Source: Amycolatopsis keratiniphila subsp. keratiniphila (lineage in GTDB: Bacteria > Actinomycetota > Actinomycetes > Mycobacteriales > Pseudonocardiaceae). From it: a stretch of 64,000 nucleotides of DNA. Positions within the stretch are counted from its first letter, which is position 1. Each line of letters starts with the position of its first letter. The translations under genes and the position numbers were made by a program. Positions 8,128-16,548 of this stretch are shown piece by piece. Under the pieces are notes generated by a model. That model was not told the origin of the DNA. It did no database searches and worked only from the letters and a program-made list of their open reading frames with translations. The stretch spans positions 157,171 to 221,170 of the forward strand of contig NZ_LQMT02000003.1 in assembly GCF_001620365.2 (NCBI RefSeq), given 5' to 3'.

Positions 8128-9357
8128 CTAGCGAAGGGCGTCCAGGGCGAAGGCGGCGTACATCGCCACGCCGTTGGCCATCGCGTCCTCGTCGAAGACC
8201 ACCCGGTTCGAGTGGTTCGCCTCCACCGTGGCCAGGTCGGCGCCGGGCGGGCAGGCCCCCAGGAACGCGAACGCGCCCGGAACCCGCTGCAGGACGTACG
8301 AGAAGTCCTCCGCGCCCATCACCGGGTTCTCCATGACCTCGGAGTTGCGGGCGCCGAGCACCTCGCCCGCCAGCTCCAGCACCCTCGCCGCGACCTGGGG
8401 ATCGTTCACCGTGACGGGGTAGCCGGGGAGGACCTCGGCGCTCACTTTGACGCCGTGCGCCGCGCCGACCGCCTCGCACACCCTCGGCAGTTCCTCGCGC
8501 ACGAACGCCTGCGTCCGCTCGGACAGCGTGCGGATCGTGCCCTCCAGGAACGCCGTCTCCGGGATGATGTTCGTCGTCGTCCCCGTCTCGATGCGGGTCA
8601 CCGACACCACCGCGGGCTCGAACACGCTGACCTTGCGGGTCACCATCGTCTGCAGCGCGCCCACCATCGCGGCCGCCGCCGGCACCGGGTCGATCGCCTG
8701 GTGCGGCGCGGAGCCGTGCCCGCCCCGGCCGGTGACGGTCACGTGGAAGCTGTTCGCCGACGCCATGATCGGGCCCGGTCGCGTCTGCACGACGCCGGAC
8801 GCGGCCGAGGTGAAGATGTGCAGGCCGAACGCCTTCTCGACGCGCTCACCAGCGGCGTCGAGCACGCCCTCGTGGATCATGTGGCGCGCGCCGTGCTCGC
8901 CTTCCTCACCGGGCTGGAACATGAACACCACCGACCCGGCCAGCTCGTCGACGTGCTCGCAGAGCAGCCGGGCGGCCGACGCCAGCATCGCGACGTGGGT
9001 GTCGTGCCCGCAGGCGTGCATCGCGCCGTCGTCTTCGGAGGCGAAGTCGAGCCCGGTGTCCTCGTGCAGCGGCAGCGCGTCCATGTCGCCGCGGAGCAGG
9101 ATCGCCGGGCCCGGCTTCCCGCCGCGGAGGACGGCGGTCAGCGAGGTGGTCGATTTGCCCTCGGTGATCTCCAGCGGCAGGCCCTCGAGGGCGGCTTTGA
9201 TCGAGGCCTGGGTCTTCGGCAGGTCGAGGCCGATCTCCGGATTCCGGTGGATCTCCCGGCGGAGCTCTACGGTTTTCGTCTGGAGAGCGCGGGCTTCGTC
9301 CAGCAAACCGGCGAAGCGCGCGTCGGGGAGGGTGGGCAGGTCGGTGGGTCCGGTCAT
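8128..9357 (-). CDS. M20 family metallo-amidohydrolase
   Basis: A 409-residue M20D-type peptidase/amidohydrolase (hippurate hydrolase/IAA-amino acid hydrolase group) that removes acyl groups from amino acids using a di-metal centre. Key motifs are LRREIHRNPEIG near the N-terminus, LLRGDMDALPL, HACGHDTH with metal ligands and FQPGEEG with the general-base glutamate. A dimerisation domain follows, then a C-terminal MGAEDFSYV motif. The start at 9357 was chosen because homologous sequence begins there; a CACTAT box 6 nt ahead suggests leaderless transcription. The substrate is not determinable. Confidence 0.85.
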   Translation of the reverse strand: MTGPTDLPTLPDARFAGLLDEARALQTKTVELRREIHRNPEIGLDLPKTQASIKAALEGLPLEITEGKSTTSLTAVLRGGKPGPAILLRGDMDALPLHEDTGLDFASEDDGAMHACGHDTHVAMLASAARLLCEHVDELAGSVVFMFQPGEEGEHGARHMIHEGVLDAAGERVEKAFGLHIFTSAASGVVQTRPGPIMASANSFHVTVTGRGGHGSAPHQAIDPVPAAAAMVGALQTMVTRKVSVFEPAVVSVTRIETGTTTNIIPETAFLEGTIRTLSERTQAFVREELPRVCEAVGAAHGVKVSAEVLPGYPVTVNDPQVAARVLELAGEVLGARNSEVMENPVMGAEDFSYVLQRVPGAFAFLGACPPGADLATVEANHSNRVVFDEDAMANGVAMYAAFALDALR

Positions 9358-9433
9358 GTCTCGATAGTGGCGCATGCGGCGCTTCGGGCGCACCGTGCGT
9401 GCGTTCCGAATGCGGGCGGAATACGGTGTGCGC

Positions 9434-9916
9434 ATGGCGGTGCAAGAGCCGATCACGGGGTTCGCGGTGGCCGTGGTGCGGGAGGACGGTCGATGGCGGT
9501 GCAGTTCCCTTGATCCGGGGGCGCTCGGCGAGCTCGACGCTGCGATCACCGAGCTCGGCAAACTGCGTTCGACAGGGGCCGCGTTCGGGCTGCTGGCGGT
9601 CGACGACGAGTTCTTCGTGATCGTCCGGCCGAGCCCGAGAGGCCCGTCGCTGCTGTTGTCCGACGCCGCCGCGGCGCTCGACTACGACATCGCCGCCGAC
9701 GTCCTCGACGTGCTGAGAGTCGACCCGCCGGACGAGGACGACGACGCGGTCTGGCCGGAAGGCGACCTGGAGATCCTGTCCGACCTCGGACTGCCGGGGG
9801 CCGAGCTGCAGGTGATCGTCGGCGAGGTCGACCTCTATCCGGACGAACAACTCCAGATGGTCGCGCAGCGGTGCGGCTTCGCCGCCGAGTTCACGAAGAT
9901 CCTGGACGAGATCTGA
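9434..9916 (+). CDS. tRNA adenosine deaminase-associated protein
   Basis: A 160-residue acidic protein that in actinobacteria sits immediately upstream of tadA, hence the family name; its biochemical role is unknown. It begins MAVQEPITGFAVAVVRED and ends GFAAEFTKILDEI, both characteristic. The ATG at 9434 is preceded by TACGGT six bases upstream, which fits a -10 box and a leaderless transcript. Its stop overlaps the start of tadA, so the two are translationally coupled. Confidence 0.8.
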   Translation: MAVQEPITGFAVAVVREDGRWRCSSLDPGALGELDAAITELGKLRSTGAAFGLLAVDDEFFVIVRPSPRGPSLLLSDAAAALDYDIAADVLDVLRVDPPDEDDDAVWPEGDLEILSDLGLPGAELQVIVGEVDLYPDEQLQMVAQRCGFAAEFTKILDEI

Positions 9917-10392
9917 GCCCCACAGCCTCCGCCGCCGACATCGCCGCCGTCCGCGCGGCGATCGTCGCGGCGCGAGGTGCGGGCGAAGACGTGCCGATCG
10001 GTGCCGTCGTCCTGTCCCCGGACGGGACCCCGCTCGCTTCCGCGCGCAACGCCCGCGAAGAACTCGGCGACCCGACGGCGCACGCGGAGATCCTCGCGCT
10101 GCGGGCCGCGTCGAAGATCTACGGTGACGGCTGGCGGCTCGAAGGCTGCACGCTCGCGGTGACGCTGGAGCCGTGCACGATGTGCGCCGGCGCCCTCGTG
10201 ATGGCCAGGGTCGCGAAGGTCGTCTTCGGCGCCTGGGAGCCCAAGACCGGGGCCGTGGGATCGCTGTGGGACGTCGTCCGCGACCGGCGGCTCAGCCACC
10301 GCGCGGAAGTCGTCGGCGGGGTCCTGGAGGCCGAATGCGCGGCCCTGCTCGAAGACTTCTTCCACGGGCAACGGGGTAACCGCACCGGGTGA
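9913..10392 (+). CDS. tadA: tRNA(Arg) adenosine-34 deaminase TadA
   Basis: A zinc-dependent deaminase converting A34 to inosine in tRNA-Arg(ACG). The active site HAE (zinc histidine plus catalytic glutamate) lies in PTAHAEILAL and the two zinc cysteines in PCTMC. The family N-terminus (ADIAAVRAAIVAAR) begins right after the upstream gene ends. No ATG or TTG is available there. The likely start is CTG at 9913, sharing a CTGA overlap with the upstream TGA. The alternative is a GTG at 9871 that overlaps the upstream gene by 46 nt. Function is certain from motifs; the start is not. Confidence 0.9.
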   Translation: MSPTASAADIAAVRAAIVAARGAGEDVPIGAVVLSPDGTPLASARNAREELGDPTAHAEILALRAASKIYGDGWRLEGCTLAVTLEPCTMCAGALVMARVAKVVFGAWEPKTGAVGSLWDVVRDRRLSHRAEVVGGVLEAECAALLEDFFHGQRGNRTG

Positions 10393-10477
10393 AGGATGTG
10401 TCGGACCCCGGGACACGGGTAACCCTCCGGACAGGCGGCCGCAGACGGTGGCCGCAGTCGAAGGAGGAACATCCGCC

Positions 10478-10684
10478 ATGAGCGTTTTCGACAAGGCGAA
10501 GGACAAGGCCGAGCAGGCCATCGGCGCCGCCAAGGAGAAGCTCGGCGAGAAGACCGACAACCAGGACCTCGCGAACTCCGGCCGGGCCGACCAGACCGAG
10601 GGCGAGGTCAAGGAGGCCGGACACGACCTTCGCGACCGCGCGGAAGGCGGCGTGCAGGACCTCAAGGACAAGTTCAACAAGTAA
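10478..10684 (+). CDS. CsbD family stress-response protein
   Basis: A 68-residue hydrophilic, lysine- and glutamate-rich helical protein matching CsbD (MSVFDKAKDKAEQAIG, QTEGEVKEAGHDLRD). Members are abundant general-stress proteins of unknown mechanism. A strong AAGGAGGAAC ribosome site at 10460-10470 fixes the ATG at 10478. A hairpin terminator follows directly. Confidence 0.9.
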   Translation: MSVFDKAKDKAEQAIGAAKEKLGEKTDNQDLANSGRADQTEGEVKEAGHDLRDRAEGGVQDLKDKFNK

Positions 10685-10695
10685 CCGCGAACGCA

Positions 10696-10727
10696 GAAGA
10701 GCCGGTCTCCGTGGAGACCGGCTCTTC
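10696..10727. terminator. Hairpin terminator between csbD and tRNA-Ser
   Basis: Arms GAAGAGCCGGTCTCC (10696-10710) and GGAGACCGGCTCTTC (10713-10727) are perfectly complementary over 15 bp. It can serve the csbD-like gene from one side and the tRNA from the other. Confidence 0.8.
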
Positions 10728-10731
10728 GCCG

Positions 10732-10819
10732 CGGTGGCGGTGGGATTTGAACCCACGGACGGGTATTAACCGTCACACGATTTCGAGTCGTGCTCCTTCG
10801 GCCGCTCGGACACGCCACC
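10732..10819 (-). tRNA. tRNA-Ser(CGA)
   Basis: An 88-nt class II tRNA. The acceptor stem GGTGGCG pairs with CGCCACC, the anticodon loop CTCGAAA gives anticodon CGA (reads UCG), a long variable arm is present, and the T-arm reads GTGGG-TTCAAAT-CCCAC. The discriminator is G, as expected for serine. CCA is not encoded. Confidence 0.95.
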
Positions 10820-10861
10820 GCCGAGAACAATACCGGAGGGTCTTCCGGGGTCTTCAGGGGG

Positions 10862-11407
10862 TCAAGGAAGCTGCGCGGTGATCTCGCCGATCGCCGCCGT
10901 CTGGTTCTCGACGATCTCCTGTGCCAGCGCTTTCGTCTCGGCGTGCTCGCCGGAGGAGAGCACCGTCTTGGCCATCGCGACGCCGTTGCGCAGATGCTCG
11001 GCCATCAGCGGGAGCCACATCTTGTCGAATTCGGCGCCGGTCAGGTTCTGCAGGGACGCGACCTGCCCTTCGGTGATCATCCCCGGCATCGCGTGCCCGG
11101 CGTGACCCGCCGCGGGGAGCACGGCCGCGTTCCACGACTGGAGCCACGCGGTCATCGTCTGGACTTCGGCCGACTCCGCCTTGACGATCTTGGCCGCGGT
11201 GGCCTTCACGTACTCGGACGCCGACCGCTCCGACGCCAGGTTCGCGACCTGGATCGACTGCTGGTGGTGCGGCACCATCTGCTGGGAGAACGTGATGTCG
11301 GCCTGGTTGGCGCCCGGTGTCGCCGGTGCCGCGCCCGTGGCCGTCGAGCAGCCCGCGAGCACCCAGGCGACCAGCGCGAACAGGGCCATCGGCAGTCGCC
11401 GTCGCAT
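10862..11407 (-). CDS. DUF305 family lipoprotein
   Basis: A 181-residue secreted lipoprotein with lipobox LAGC (C20). It contains a ferritin-like four-helix DUF305 domain with the family motifs FSQQMVPHHQQSI and MPLMAEHLRNGVAMA-like repeats, and a histidine/methionine-rich loop AAGHAGHAMPGM. Relatives occur with copper-handling genes, and the His/Met content suggests metal binding; that role is inferred. The ATG at 11407 has a GGAGG ribosome site. Confidence 0.88.
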   Translation of the reverse strand: MRRRLPMALFALVAWVLAGCSTATGAAPATPGANQADITFSQQMVPHHQQSIQVANLASERSASEYVKATAAKIVKAESAEVQTMTAWLQSWNAAVLPAAGHAGHAMPGMITEGQVASLQNLTGAEFDKMWLPLMAEHLRNGVAMAKTVLSSGEHAETKALAQEIVENQTAAIGEITAQLP

Positions 11408-11620
11408 CGATACCTCCGTTGTCGGGAAAACCGGCCCCTCTCCGTCTTGTGATACGGCCGTGACCTTCCGGCGGTTCAAAACCGGATCAGCCTTCGGCGC
11501 GAAACTCGTGAGTGTCTGGGCGGACGATGCTCGGTAGGGCTCGGCTAGCCGCCGCGGTGGCTTTCGCAACGTCGGCTGCGGCTGGAACCGTGCTTGAAAA
11601 GACTCACGAGGCGGAAATGA

Positions 11621-11679
11621 CGCACCGCCGGTGTACGGGCTCCGTCCTCCCCCGACGGGTCCCGTGCACCGGCGGTGCG
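11621..11679. terminator. Long inverted repeat downstream of the small membrane-protein gene
   Basis: Arms at 11621-11639 (CGCACCGCCGGTGTACGGG) and 11661-11679 pair over 19 nt with one mismatch around a 21-nt loop. The element lies just past the 60-residue membrane protein on the minus strand. The remaining sequence from 11408 to 11696 shows no convincing gene. Confidence 0.65.
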
Positions 11680-11696
11680 CCCCCAGTTCCCCCTGC

Positions 11697-11879
11697 TCAC
11701 CCTCCCCGGTGAGCGTCCAGAAGTCGTTCGCCCGGATCGGCCTCGCGCAGAACGGCGTCGAGCCGTGCCCCGCCGAACGGGGCCACCGGGCGTCCGCCGC
11801 GTTTCCGGTCGCGCAGGTCGACGGCCAAGGCGGTGGTCAGCAGCAGAACCAGTGCCGTACCGACGATGAGCCAGTTCAT
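11697..11879 (-). CDS. 60-residue single-pass membrane protein
   Basis: Begins MNWLIVGTALVLLLTTALAV, one clear transmembrane helix, followed by a basic then mixed cytoplasmic tail (DLRDRKRGGRPVAPFGG). A strong GGAGGAGG ribosome site precedes the ATG at 11879. I do not recognise the family. A stable hairpin sits just ahead of the ribosome site. No neighbour suggests a function. Confidence 0.6.
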   Translation of the reverse strand: MNWLIVGTALVLLLTTALAVDLRDRKRGGRPVAPFGGARLDAVLREADPGERLLDAHRGG

Positions 11880-11893
11880 CGGACACCTCCTCC

Positions 11894-11933
11894 GGCGACG
11901 TGAGGGAGGATTTGTGTCCTCGCTCACGTCGCC
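11894..11933 (-). promoter_or_regulatory. Hairpin in the leader of the small membrane-protein gene
   Basis: GGCGACGTGAG (11894-11904) and CTCACGTCGCC (11923-11933) pair perfectly, with extra pairing inside the loop. It ends within a few bases of the GGAGGAGG ribosome site. It could terminate the upstream BNR-protein transcript, control translation of the small gene, or be an operator. Confidence 0.5.
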
Positions 11934-12004
11934 AAAGGTAGCTCCGGAAATGCCGGGTTGTACCCGGACTTGAGGTTCATTTAAGGCAGCGGAACACCAA
12001 TGGG

Positions 12005-13333
12005 CTATTTCCGCGGGGTTCCCGCGACATAAATGTCACCGTCGGCCACGGAGACGTCACGGGCACTGGACGCGCCGGTCGCCAGAATGCGGGCGGGGTC
12101 CCGGAAACCGGTGATCATTTCGACGCGCTGGACCGGTTTCGGCGTGGTGATCAAGGTTTCCGGCGTCCAGACGCGGCCGTTCCCGAGCAAGAACGTTTCG
12201 ATGCCCGGCTGTCCGTCGCGCGTTCCATAAACGCGCCAAGTGCCGCCATTGAGCTGTTCGATCTCGCGCAATCGGAGTCCCTTGGCGACTTCGCGCACTT
12301 CCCAGTTCCGGCCGTTCCACGCGCCCGCGAAATCGCGCGGCGAGCCCGCGGCGTCGAACTGGAACCAGGTGACGAACGGCTTGCCGTCGCGCTGGATGCC
12401 GACCTGCAGGATGTAGTCCGGCGACTTGAGCCCGCCGGGGAGTTCGAGCGGGGTGTCGACGACCTTGAGGTACCGCTCCTGCTCGGCGTCGTCGACCTGT
12501 GTGCCGAGATCGCGGCCCGACGCGGAGAAGAAGTGCAGGGTCCGGACGTCGAACGACAGGTGGTAGACGTTCCGGTGGTAGACGTCGTGCTTGTGCTGTG
12601 ACGGCCCGCCGCCCGCGAGTGTGTAGGCGAAGTGGATCCGCCCGGACGACGGCACGTACCGCAGCTGCCCGACGTAGATCTCGTCCATGTGGTCCGCCCG
12701 ACCCAGCGAACCGAACGCCCACCGCTTCCCGGTCAGCTGCACGGAGTTCCTCCACGTCTTCCCATGATCGCGGGAGACGAGGTACTTCATCGGGCGGAAG
12801 TCGGAGTTCGCCGCCGGATCCAGTTCCTTCGTGGTCTCCCGGTAGAACAGGAAAAGCGTGCCGTCGACGGTCTTCACCGGCATCGGGTAGCTCGCCGCGG
12901 CGCCTTCGGGGACCTCGATGTCGGTCCAGGTGCCGTCGAGGGAATGCGCGAGCGGCGCGCGGCTGAGCACGGTCCGCTTGTTGTGCATGCCGCGGAAGAT
13001 CAGCAGATGCCCGTCGCCCGCCGGCAGCATCGTCGGGTAGTTGTGCGGATCGGACTCGCCGTCGGCGATCTTCTTCGGCGCCGTCCAGACATCGGTCCGG
13101 TGGTCGTACGCCTGGACGTAGGTGTCCGCGGCCTTGCCGGACCACGAGATGAAGGTCTTGCGCGCGACCGGGTCGAAGATCCCGCCCGCGTTCGGCCGCC
13201 GGTCGGTGCGTGACGCGACCGTGCTCGCCGGGGTCATCACGTCGAACACGGCTTTCCCCGGTGGTTCGGCGGCCGCCGCGGGAACCGGCATCACGAGACC
13301 GGCCGCGACGAGCACGCAAAGCAGTCCGCGCAT
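12005..13333 (-). CDS. Secreted BNR-repeat-containing protein
   Basis: A 442-residue extracellular beta-propeller protein with a Sec signal peptide (MRGLLCVLVAAGLVMPVPAAAA). It matches the BNR repeat-containing family, with SRDHGKTW as a clear BNR/Asp-box and several aromatic blade motifs. Members are related to sialidases and polysaccharide lyases of uncertain substrate. The ATG at 13333 begins the signal peptide. It is divergent from the secreted nuclease, sharing a ~160-bp promoter region. An enzymatic role on plant or microbial glycans is plausible but unproven. Confidence 0.78.
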   Translation of the reverse strand: MRGLLCVLVAAGLVMPVPAAAAEPPGKAVFDVMTPASTVASRTDRRPNAGGIFDPVARKTFISWSGKAADTYVQAYDHRTDVWTAPKKIADGESDPHNYPTMLPAGDGHLLIFRGMHNKRTVLSRAPLAHSLDGTWTDIEVPEGAAASYPMPVKTVDGTLFLFYRETTKELDPAANSDFRPMKYLVSRDHGKTWRNSVQLTGKRWAFGSLGRADHMDEIYVGQLRYVPSSGRIHFAYTLAGGGPSQHKHDVYHRNVYHLSFDVRTLHFFSASGRDLGTQVDDAEQERYLKVVDTPLELPGGLKSPDYILQVGIQRDGKPFVTWFQFDAAGSPRDFAGAWNGRNWEVREVAKGLRLREIEQLNGGTWRVYGTRDGQPGIETFLLGNGRVWTPETLITTPKPVQRVEMITGFRDPARILATGASSARDVSVADGDIYVAGTPRK

Positions 13334-13491
13334 GAAAAACGCCTCCTGGTTGGTAGCAGGCGGCGGAGTCCGATCTTCTCACGCGAGGATCCGGACGGGC
13401 TAGTGGTGACGAATCGTTGTCTCACCGTCTTCCTCATTTCACTTGTTCGGGGGAGTATGCCTCGACCGATCTTGCGAAAAGGGGACTCAGC

Positions 13492-15969
13492 GTGACCACA
13501 TCCCGACGTGCTGCCCGGAGACGGGCCCTGACCGTGGCCGTCGCCTCGGGCCTGGTCGTGAGCGGCATGACCGCTCCGGCCGCGCTCGCCGCGCCCAGCG
13601 CCGACGCCGTGATCGCCGAGGTCTACGGCGGTGGTGGCAACTCGGGTGCCACGCTGACCAACGACTTCGTCGAACTCGCGAACCGCGGCGCGGCCGCCGT
13701 GAGCCTCGACGGCTTCAGCGTCCAGTACGCGCCCGCGTCGGGGAACAGCTGGCAGGTCACGCCGCTGACCGGCACCGTCGCGCCGGGCGCTCGGTATCTC
13801 ATCGCGCAGGCGAAGGGCTCGGGCGGCACGGTCGCGCTGCCGACGCCGGACGCCACCGGCTCGCTGGCCCTGTCCGCGACCGCCGGCACCATCGCGCTCG
13901 TCCAGGGCGCCACGGCGCTGACCTGCAAGACCGCCGCCGACTGCGCGGCCGACAGCCGGATCAAGGATCTGGTGGGCTTCGGTTCCACCGCCGTCATCCG
14001 CGAGGGGGCCGCGGCGCCCGCGCCGTCCAACACCGCGTCCGTCGCCAGGGGCACGACGCTCGCGGACACCGACGACAACGCGGCCGACTTCACCTCCGGC
14101 GCGCCGACGCCGACCAACGGCAAGGGTGAGACGCCGGGCGAGACCGGCCCGCCGCCGGTCGACGCCAAGATCCACGACATCCAGGGCACCACGCGGATCT
14201 CGCCGCTCAAGGACCGGAAGGTCGCCGGGGTCACCGGCGTCGTCACCGCGATCCGGGGCTTCGGTTCGGCGCGCGGGTTCTGGATCACCGACACCGCACC
14301 GGACGCCGACCCGCGCACCAGCGAGGGCCTGTTCGTCTTCACCGGCTCGACCACGCCGGCCGTGGCCGTCGGCGACGCGGTGACCGCCACCGGCACCGTC
14401 CGCGAGTTCTACCCGGACGCTCCGGCGACCTCCCCGTACCAGTCGCTCACCGAGCTGACGAGTGCACAGTGGACGGTCCAGTCGAGCGGAAACGCCCTTC
14501 CCGCCCCGACCGTCGTCACGCCGGACACGGTCCCGGACACCGTCGCCCCCGCGCCGGGTGGCAGCATCGAACCGCTGCCGCTGGAGCCCGCGAAATACTC
14601 GCTCGACTTTTGGGAGACCCACGAGAGCGAGATCGTCAGCGTCTCCGACGCGCGCGTCGTCGGCCCGACGTCGCGGTTCAACGAGCTTTACGTGACCACC
14701 AAGCCGAAGCAGAACCCGAGCGTCCGCGGCGGCGCGGTGTACCTGGACTACGACAGGCTCAACACCGGCGTGCTCAAGGTCGCGTCGCTGATCCCGTTCG
14801 CCCAGCAGCCGTTCCCGAAGGTCAACACCGGCGACGTGCTCACCGGCGAGACCTCCGGCCCGGTCGAGTACAGCAACTTCGGCGGCTACACGCTGTTCGC
14901 GACGAAGCTCGGCGCAGCCAAGGACAACGGGTTGCAGCGTGAAAGCACCCGCCCGCAGCGCGGCGGTGAACTTTCCGTGGCGACCTACAACGTCGAAAAT
15001 CTGTCCGCTTTGGACAGTGACGAGAAGTTCGGCGAGCTGGCCAAGGCCGTCGCCACCAACCTGGCGAAGCCGGACATCCTGAACCTGGAAGAGATCCAGG
15101 ACAACAACGGGCCGACGAACGACGGCACCGTCGCCGCCGATCAGACGTTGCGGAAGTTCGCCGACGCGATCGTCGCCGCCGGTGGCCCGCGTTACGAGTG
15201 GCGTCAGATCGACCCGGAGAACGGCAAGGACGGCGGTCAGCCCGGCGGCAACATCCGCGTCGGCTTCCTGTTCAACCCGGCTCGGGTGTCCTTTGTGGAC
15301 CGCAAGGGCGGCGATGCGACCACGCCGGTCGGTGTGGTCAAGGAGCGCGGCGAGACCCACTTGACCGTCTCGCCCGGCCGCGTCGAGCCCGGGAACGAGG
15401 CGTGGGAGGACAGCCGCAAACCGCTGGTCGGCGAGTTCGTCTTCCAAGGCCGCACCGTGTTCGTCATCGCGAACCACTTCAACTCCAAGGGCGGCGACCA
15501 GCCGACGCACGGTCGCAACCAGCCGCCGGTCCGGAGCTCCGAGGTGCAGCGGGCCAAGCAGGCGACCCTGCTCCGCGGCTTCGTCGACAAGCTGCTCGCT
15601 TCGGACAAGAACGCGAACATCGTCGTGGCCGGCGACCTGAACGACTACCCGTTCTCGCCCGCCGTGCAGACGCTGACCGCCGGTGGCGTGCTGAAGGACC
15701 TCATCGCGTCGCTACCCGAAAACGAGCGGTACAGCTACGTTTTCGAGGGTCAGTCGCAGGTGCTGGACCACATCCTGGCGTCGAGGGCTCCGCGCGGGCT
15801 CGACTACGACGTCGTGCACCTGAACGCCGAGTTCGCGACGCAGGCCAGCGACCACGACCCGCAGGTGCTGCGGTTCCGGCCGAGTGCCGGCAACCCGGTC
15901 CAGGACGCGTTCTGGGACCTGGCGGACCACCTGGAGAAGATCTTCGGCCCTTACCTGCCGAAGCCGTAA
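13492..15969 (+). CDS. Large secreted nuclease: lamin-tail domain plus endonuclease/exonuclease/phosphatase domain
   Basis: An 825-residue extracellular nuclease of the ExeM/NucH type. After a signal peptide (cleavage near AALAAPS) comes a lamin-tail domain (about residues 35-145, VIAEVYGGGGNSG...NDFVELAN). An OB-like region follows (about 225-450, IHDIQGTTRISPL), then an EEP catalytic domain (about 490-815) with TYNVENLSALD, LNLEEIQDNNG, NHFNSKGGD, AGDLNDYPFSP and SDHDPQV. All metal and catalytic positions seem intact. The GTG at 13492 has an AGGGGA ribosome site. It probably scavenges phosphate or nucleosides from external DNA. A palindrome and a 21-nt repeat array follow it. Confidence 0.88.
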   Translation: MTTSRRAARRRALTVAVASGLVVSGMTAPAALAAPSADAVIAEVYGGGGNSGATLTNDFVELANRGAAAVSLDGFSVQYAPASGNSWQVTPLTGTVAPGARYLIAQAKGSGGTVALPTPDATGSLALSATAGTIALVQGATALTCKTAADCAADSRIKDLVGFGSTAVIREGAAAPAPSNTASVARGTTLADTDDNAADFTSGAPTPTNGKGETPGETGPPPVDAKIHDIQGTTRISPLKDRKVAGVTGVVTAIRGFGSARGFWITDTAPDADPRTSEGLFVFTGSTTPAVAVGDAVTATGTVREFYPDAPATSPYQSLTELTSAQWTVQSSGNALPAPTVVTPDTVPDTVAPAPGGSIEPLPLEPAKYSLDFWETHESEIVSVSDARVVGPTSRFNELYVTTKPKQNPSVRGGAVYLDYDRLNTGVLKVASLIPFAQQPFPKVNTGDVLTGETSGPVEYSNFGGYTLFATKLGAAKDNGLQRESTRPQRGGELSVATYNVENLSALDSDEKFGELAKAVATNLAKPDILNLEEIQDNNGPTNDGTVAADQTLRKFADAIVAAGGPRYEWRQIDPENGKDGGQPGGNIRVGFLFNPARVSFVDRKGGDATTPVGVVKERGETHLTVSPGRVEPGNEAWEDSRKPLVGEFVFQGRTVFVIANHFNSKGGDQPTHGRNQPPVRSSEVQRAKQATLLRGFVDKLLASDKNANIVVAGDLNDYPFSPAVQTLTAGGVLKDLIASLPENERYSYVFEGQSQVLDHILASRAPRGLDYDVVHLNAEFATQASDHDPQVLRFRPSAGNPVQDAFWDLADHLEKIFGPYLPKP

Positions 15970-15975
15970 CTCTCC

Positions 15976-16028
15976 CGCGTGAAGGCCCCCTTCCATCGGC
16001 TCAGCCGAGGGAAGGGGGCCTTCACGCG
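15976..16028. repeat. 53-bp CGTGAAGGCCCCCTTC-type palindrome
   Basis: Near-perfect inverted repeat with a single C/A mismatch, centred on GGCTCAGCC. Its outer arm GAAGG-CCC-CCTTC is also self-complementary. It is one of five copies or relatives of this type in the window (30402, 48080, 50093, 63973). Its right end overlaps the first unit of the 21-nt repeat array. Confidence 0.88.
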
Positions 16029-16176
16029 AGTTACGTCCTCGATCACGCGAGTTCGCCTTCCAATCACACGTGTCGTCCGTCTGATCACGAGTCCCTCCAT
16101 CGAGTACGTGTGATTGGGGACGTAACTCGCGTGATTGGAAGGCGAACTCGCGTGATTGGACGGACGACTCGCGCGG
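16022..16176. repeat. Array A of degenerate 21-nt TCACGCGAGTT-type repeats
   Basis: Direct units start at 16022, 16043, 16064 and 16085, each opening TCAC and usually ending in AA or GA. Inverted units occupy 16114-16134, 16135-16155 and 16156-16173. The unit at 16043 and the inverted unit at 16135 are exact reverse complements. The array fills the space between the convergent nuclease and the helical-protein gene and ends 4 nt short of the latter's stop. It is not CRISPR: there are no spacers and units abut. Confidence 0.8.
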
Positions 16177-16548
16177 TCAGGAGCGTTTGGCGCGCCAGCC
16201 CAGGGAAAGGACGGCCTGCACGAGTTCCTGGTAGCTCGGCTTGACCTCTTCCAGGTACTTCTCCAGGTACCCGGCCCGCGCGGTCGGCACCGGACGCGGG
16301 TCTTCGTCCTCCGGCAGCCACGAGAGGCCTTCGACGTTGTGCTGCGCCATCTTCCACCAGCGCGTGCACCGGTCGACGGCGCGCTGCTCGCGTTCGGCGG
16401 CGTCCGCGACGGCCTGGTGCGCCTCGGCGAGCCGGGCCTCCAATTCGTCCGCGCGGCCGATCTCCCAGTTCCGGAGGTTCTCCGCCGAAGCGCGCGCGAG
16501 GCCGACGATCTCCTTGTACCGCATGGCCGCGGTGATGCCGTCATCCAT
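16177..16548 (-). CDS. 123-residue helical protein, last gene of the FtsK-like operon
   Basis: A soluble, mostly helical protein. Residues about 15-70 (ARASAENLRNWEIG... RADELEARLAEAHQAVADAAEREQ) look like a coiled coil. A tail rich in W and P follows, and the C-terminus (YLEKYLEEVKPSYQELVQAVL) is again helical. Its ATG overlaps the stop of the ATPase gene by 8 nt, so the two are coupled. I do not recognise a named family. By position it is a structural or adaptor partner of the ATPase. Confidence 0.65.
   Translation of the reverse strand: MDDGITAAMRYKEIVGLARASAENLRNWEIGRADELEARLAEAHQAVADAAEREQRAVDRCTRWWKMAQHNVEGLSWLPEDEDPRPVPTARAGYLEKYLEEVKPSYQELVQAVLSLGWRAKRS

Noticed and set aside
16022..16176. 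CRISPR array
   Set aside because: Units abut without spacers, are only 21 nt, degenerate and in both orientations; no cas genes present.
15951..16544. 197-codon frame crossing the repeat array and palindrome
   Set aside because: Mostly repeat-derived heptapeptides and an antisense register of the 123-aa gene; the latter fits better in its own frame.
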